Shown here: one piece after another, positions 6,340-7,089 of the stretch
Layout: every line of letters starts with the position of its first letter
Numbering within the stretch: position 1 is the first letter of the stretch
Assembly: GCA_913030785.1 (NCBI GenBank)
Contig: CAJWER010000152.1
Location: forward strand, 1 to 7,089
Direction: 5' to 3'
Length of the DNA stretch: 7,089 nt
Origin: an uncultured Chloroflexota bacterium
GTDB lineage: Bacteria; Chloroflexota; Dehalococcoidia; Lucifugimonadales; CAJWER01
The notes under the pieces: generated by a model
Databases searched by the model: none
What the model saw: only the letters and a program-made list of their open reading frames with translations
What the model was told of the DNA's origin: nothing
Made by a program: the position numbers and the translations under genes

Positions 6340-6558
6340 TCACCCCTCGTCCGAGGAATCGTCCACCTGGTCCAGCAGCGACCGAACAAGCTTGCACTCA
6401 TCGCATTCGCAGTCCTCGAGGTGACGCCTCCCCATCTCCTTGCGATGCAAAAACTCCGCATGGCCCGTCGGCTTGCCCTGCCGCCTGTTGGTGCAGCCCG
6501 CGCACATGCAGCCCCGGGGGTGGCGACCCCGGTTTCCCGGTCGTTTCGAATACGGCAT
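6340..6558 (-). CDS. Small double CxCxxC protein, probable zinc-binding
   Basis: The product is 72 residues with two identical-pattern cysteine clusters, CMCAGC (C17, C19, C22) and CECDEC (C50, C52, C55), 27 residues apart, with histidines at 33, 38 and 46 between them. The N-terminal half is strongly basic, the last ~15 residues strongly acidic (DDSSDEG). Six cysteines in paired clusters fit a small zinc-binding fold, or possibly an iron-sulphur or metal-handling role; I know no named family. The ATG at 6558 is preceded by AGGGGG about nine bases upstream, a reasonable ribosome site. Its stop is 21 bases before the presumed Gfo/Idh start, so the two were probably co-transcribed. The second cluster, with its preceding HLED, closely matches the HAEP-CDCNSC stretch in the membrane protein at 5121-5552. 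There are no membrane segments or signal peptide, so it should be cytoplasmic. Confidence 0.65.
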   Translation of the reverse strand: MPYSKRPGNRGRHPRGCMCAGCTNRRQGKPTGHAEFLHRKEMGRRHLEDCECDECKLVRSLLDQVDDSSDEG

Positions 6559-7036
6559 ATGTTTGCACCCCCTGACCTATAACCGGCCCGCCATCAACCT
6601 CATACATACAAGACCGATATAGCCGTCACTTGATACGCGGAATCATCACGACGAGCGACAACGCACCAATTGTAACGTCAACGAGAGGGTGGCATGGCAT
6701 ATCGGGCAACGAGCCACACTATGCATGGATCGATAGTGTCGCGCCGCCCTTACGTGAAAATACCACGGAGCAGCGACCAGAATGGGCAGGAGGCCGCCGA
6801 TCCGTGGCCCGACCAGTTTGCGCCTCAAACCAAAGATCCGCATCGGCGAACTAGCCCCACCACGTACATGAAATTACGTACGGCGGAGAGGGCGGCAACG
6901 ATTCGCAAGCAGATATCCGGTCGTCGTGATGTGGATAGGAAGGCGTGTCAGCCGCCTGAGGAAGGTCGAATGAACTAGAACGCGCCACGTTGCGGGAACC
7001 CTTGATCACCACCACCACGCCATGGGAACGCTGTGG
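6559..7036. other. 478-base stretch between tRNA-Gly and the CxCxxC gene without a convincing gene
   Basis: Open frames exist on both strands but none convinces. On the minus strand, 6843-6646 could give 65 residues with one hydrophobic patch (GGLLPILVAA) and a CPIC; on the plus strand, 6694-6978 could give 94 charged residues after a GAGAGGG purine run. Neither has family-like motifs. A TTGACG on the minus strand (near 6675-6680) and the AT-richer segment 6590-6680 could hold the promoter of the 6558 gene, but a matching -10 box is not clear. A 5-base inverted repeat (ACGTA 6862-6866, TACGT 6875-6879) is too short to interpret. Confidence 0.5.
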
Positions 7037-7089
7037 TGGACCGGGAGAAGGGATTCGAACCCTCGACATCTTCCTTGGCAAGGAAGTGC
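7037..7089 (-). tRNA. tRNA-Gly (anticodon GCC), 3' part, cut by the window edge
   Basis: Read on the minus strand from 7089, an anticodon arm is visible with stem CTTCC/GGAAG around the loop TTGCCAA, giving anticodon GCC, which reads GGC and GGU glycine codons. A five-base variable loop, the T arm GAGGG-TTCGAAT-CCCTT, the 3' acceptor strand CTCCCGG, the discriminator T usual in bacterial tRNA-Gly and an encoded CCA (7039-7037) follow. The acceptor 5' strand and D arm lie beyond the window, so full pairing cannot be checked. Confidence 0.9.

Noticed and set aside
5842..6582. A 246-codon open frame on the plus strand
   Set aside because: It is antisense to both the Gfo/Idh fragment and the CxCxxC gene, which carry recognisable motifs on the minus strand; the plus reading has none.
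6646..6978. Possible small genes on either strand near the tRNA (65 codons minus, 94 codons plus)
   Set aside because: They overlap each other, lack motifs and have at best weak ribosome sites; kept only as a note under the 6559-7036 stretch.
7012..7039. Hairpin CCACCAC/GTGGTGG just downstream of the tRNA as a terminator
   Set aside because: One arm includes the CCA end of the tRNA itself and no T run follows on the transcribed strand, so it is not a credible terminator.

Overview
The window is GC-rich bacterial DNA. Every protein gene I can support, and the tRNA at the right edge, lies on the minus strand, so transcription runs from high to low coordinates. The gene content (GH4 alpha-galactosidase, a Memo protein with a PqqD-like N-terminus, a KANSL3/TEX30-type hydrolase, a Gfo/Idh/MocA oxidoreductase) and the tRNA-Gly with encoded CCA suggest an uncultured environmental bacterium, possibly a Chloroflexota/SAR202-like lineage. 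That placement is a guess from protein style. The first ~470 bases read like an alphaproteobacterial (Rhodospirillales-like) gene and may come from a different genome.

Layout in the direction of transcription. (1) 7089-7037: 3' part of tRNA-Gly(GCC). (2) 7036-6559: no convincing gene. (3) 6558-6340: a 72-residue protein with two CxCxxC motifs. (4) 6318-5815: the N-terminal half of a Gfo/Idh/MocA oxidoreductase, cut off after the nucleotide-binding domain and followed in another frame by a short tail (to 5694) that resembles a chagasin-type inhibitor domain. (5) 5552-5121: a small membrane protein that also carries a CxCxxC motif. (6) 4996-458: a tight gene run: GH4 alpha-galactosidase, Memo-family protein (ATGA overlap), alpha/beta hydrolase (21-base gap, two frameshifts), HAD phosphatase (one-base gap) and a PD-(D/E)XK nuclease (11-base overlap). 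(7) About 470-1: the C-terminal part of a second, unrelated HAD phosphatase, fused out of frame to the end of the nuclease.

The five-gene run is very probably one transcription unit, because stops and starts touch or overlap. Its members do not form a pathway I recognise: a sugar hydrolase, a metal-binding Memo protein without its usual radical-SAM partner, a damaged hydrolase, a sugar-phosphate-type HAD enzyme and a RecB-like nuclease. Sugar catabolism (GH4, HAD, Gfo/Idh) is the only theme linking several genes.

Three places show broken or joined coding sequence: about 458-490, 5815-5845, and the two frameshifts at 2130-2131 and 1951-1956. Misassembly or base-calling error and real gene decay both remain possible. 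No CRISPR array, transposase or intact mobile element is visible. I do not see a clearly new multi-gene system. The best leads are the shared Cys-rich motif in two neighbouring small proteins and the translational coupling of GH4 with a PqqD-like/Memo fusion.
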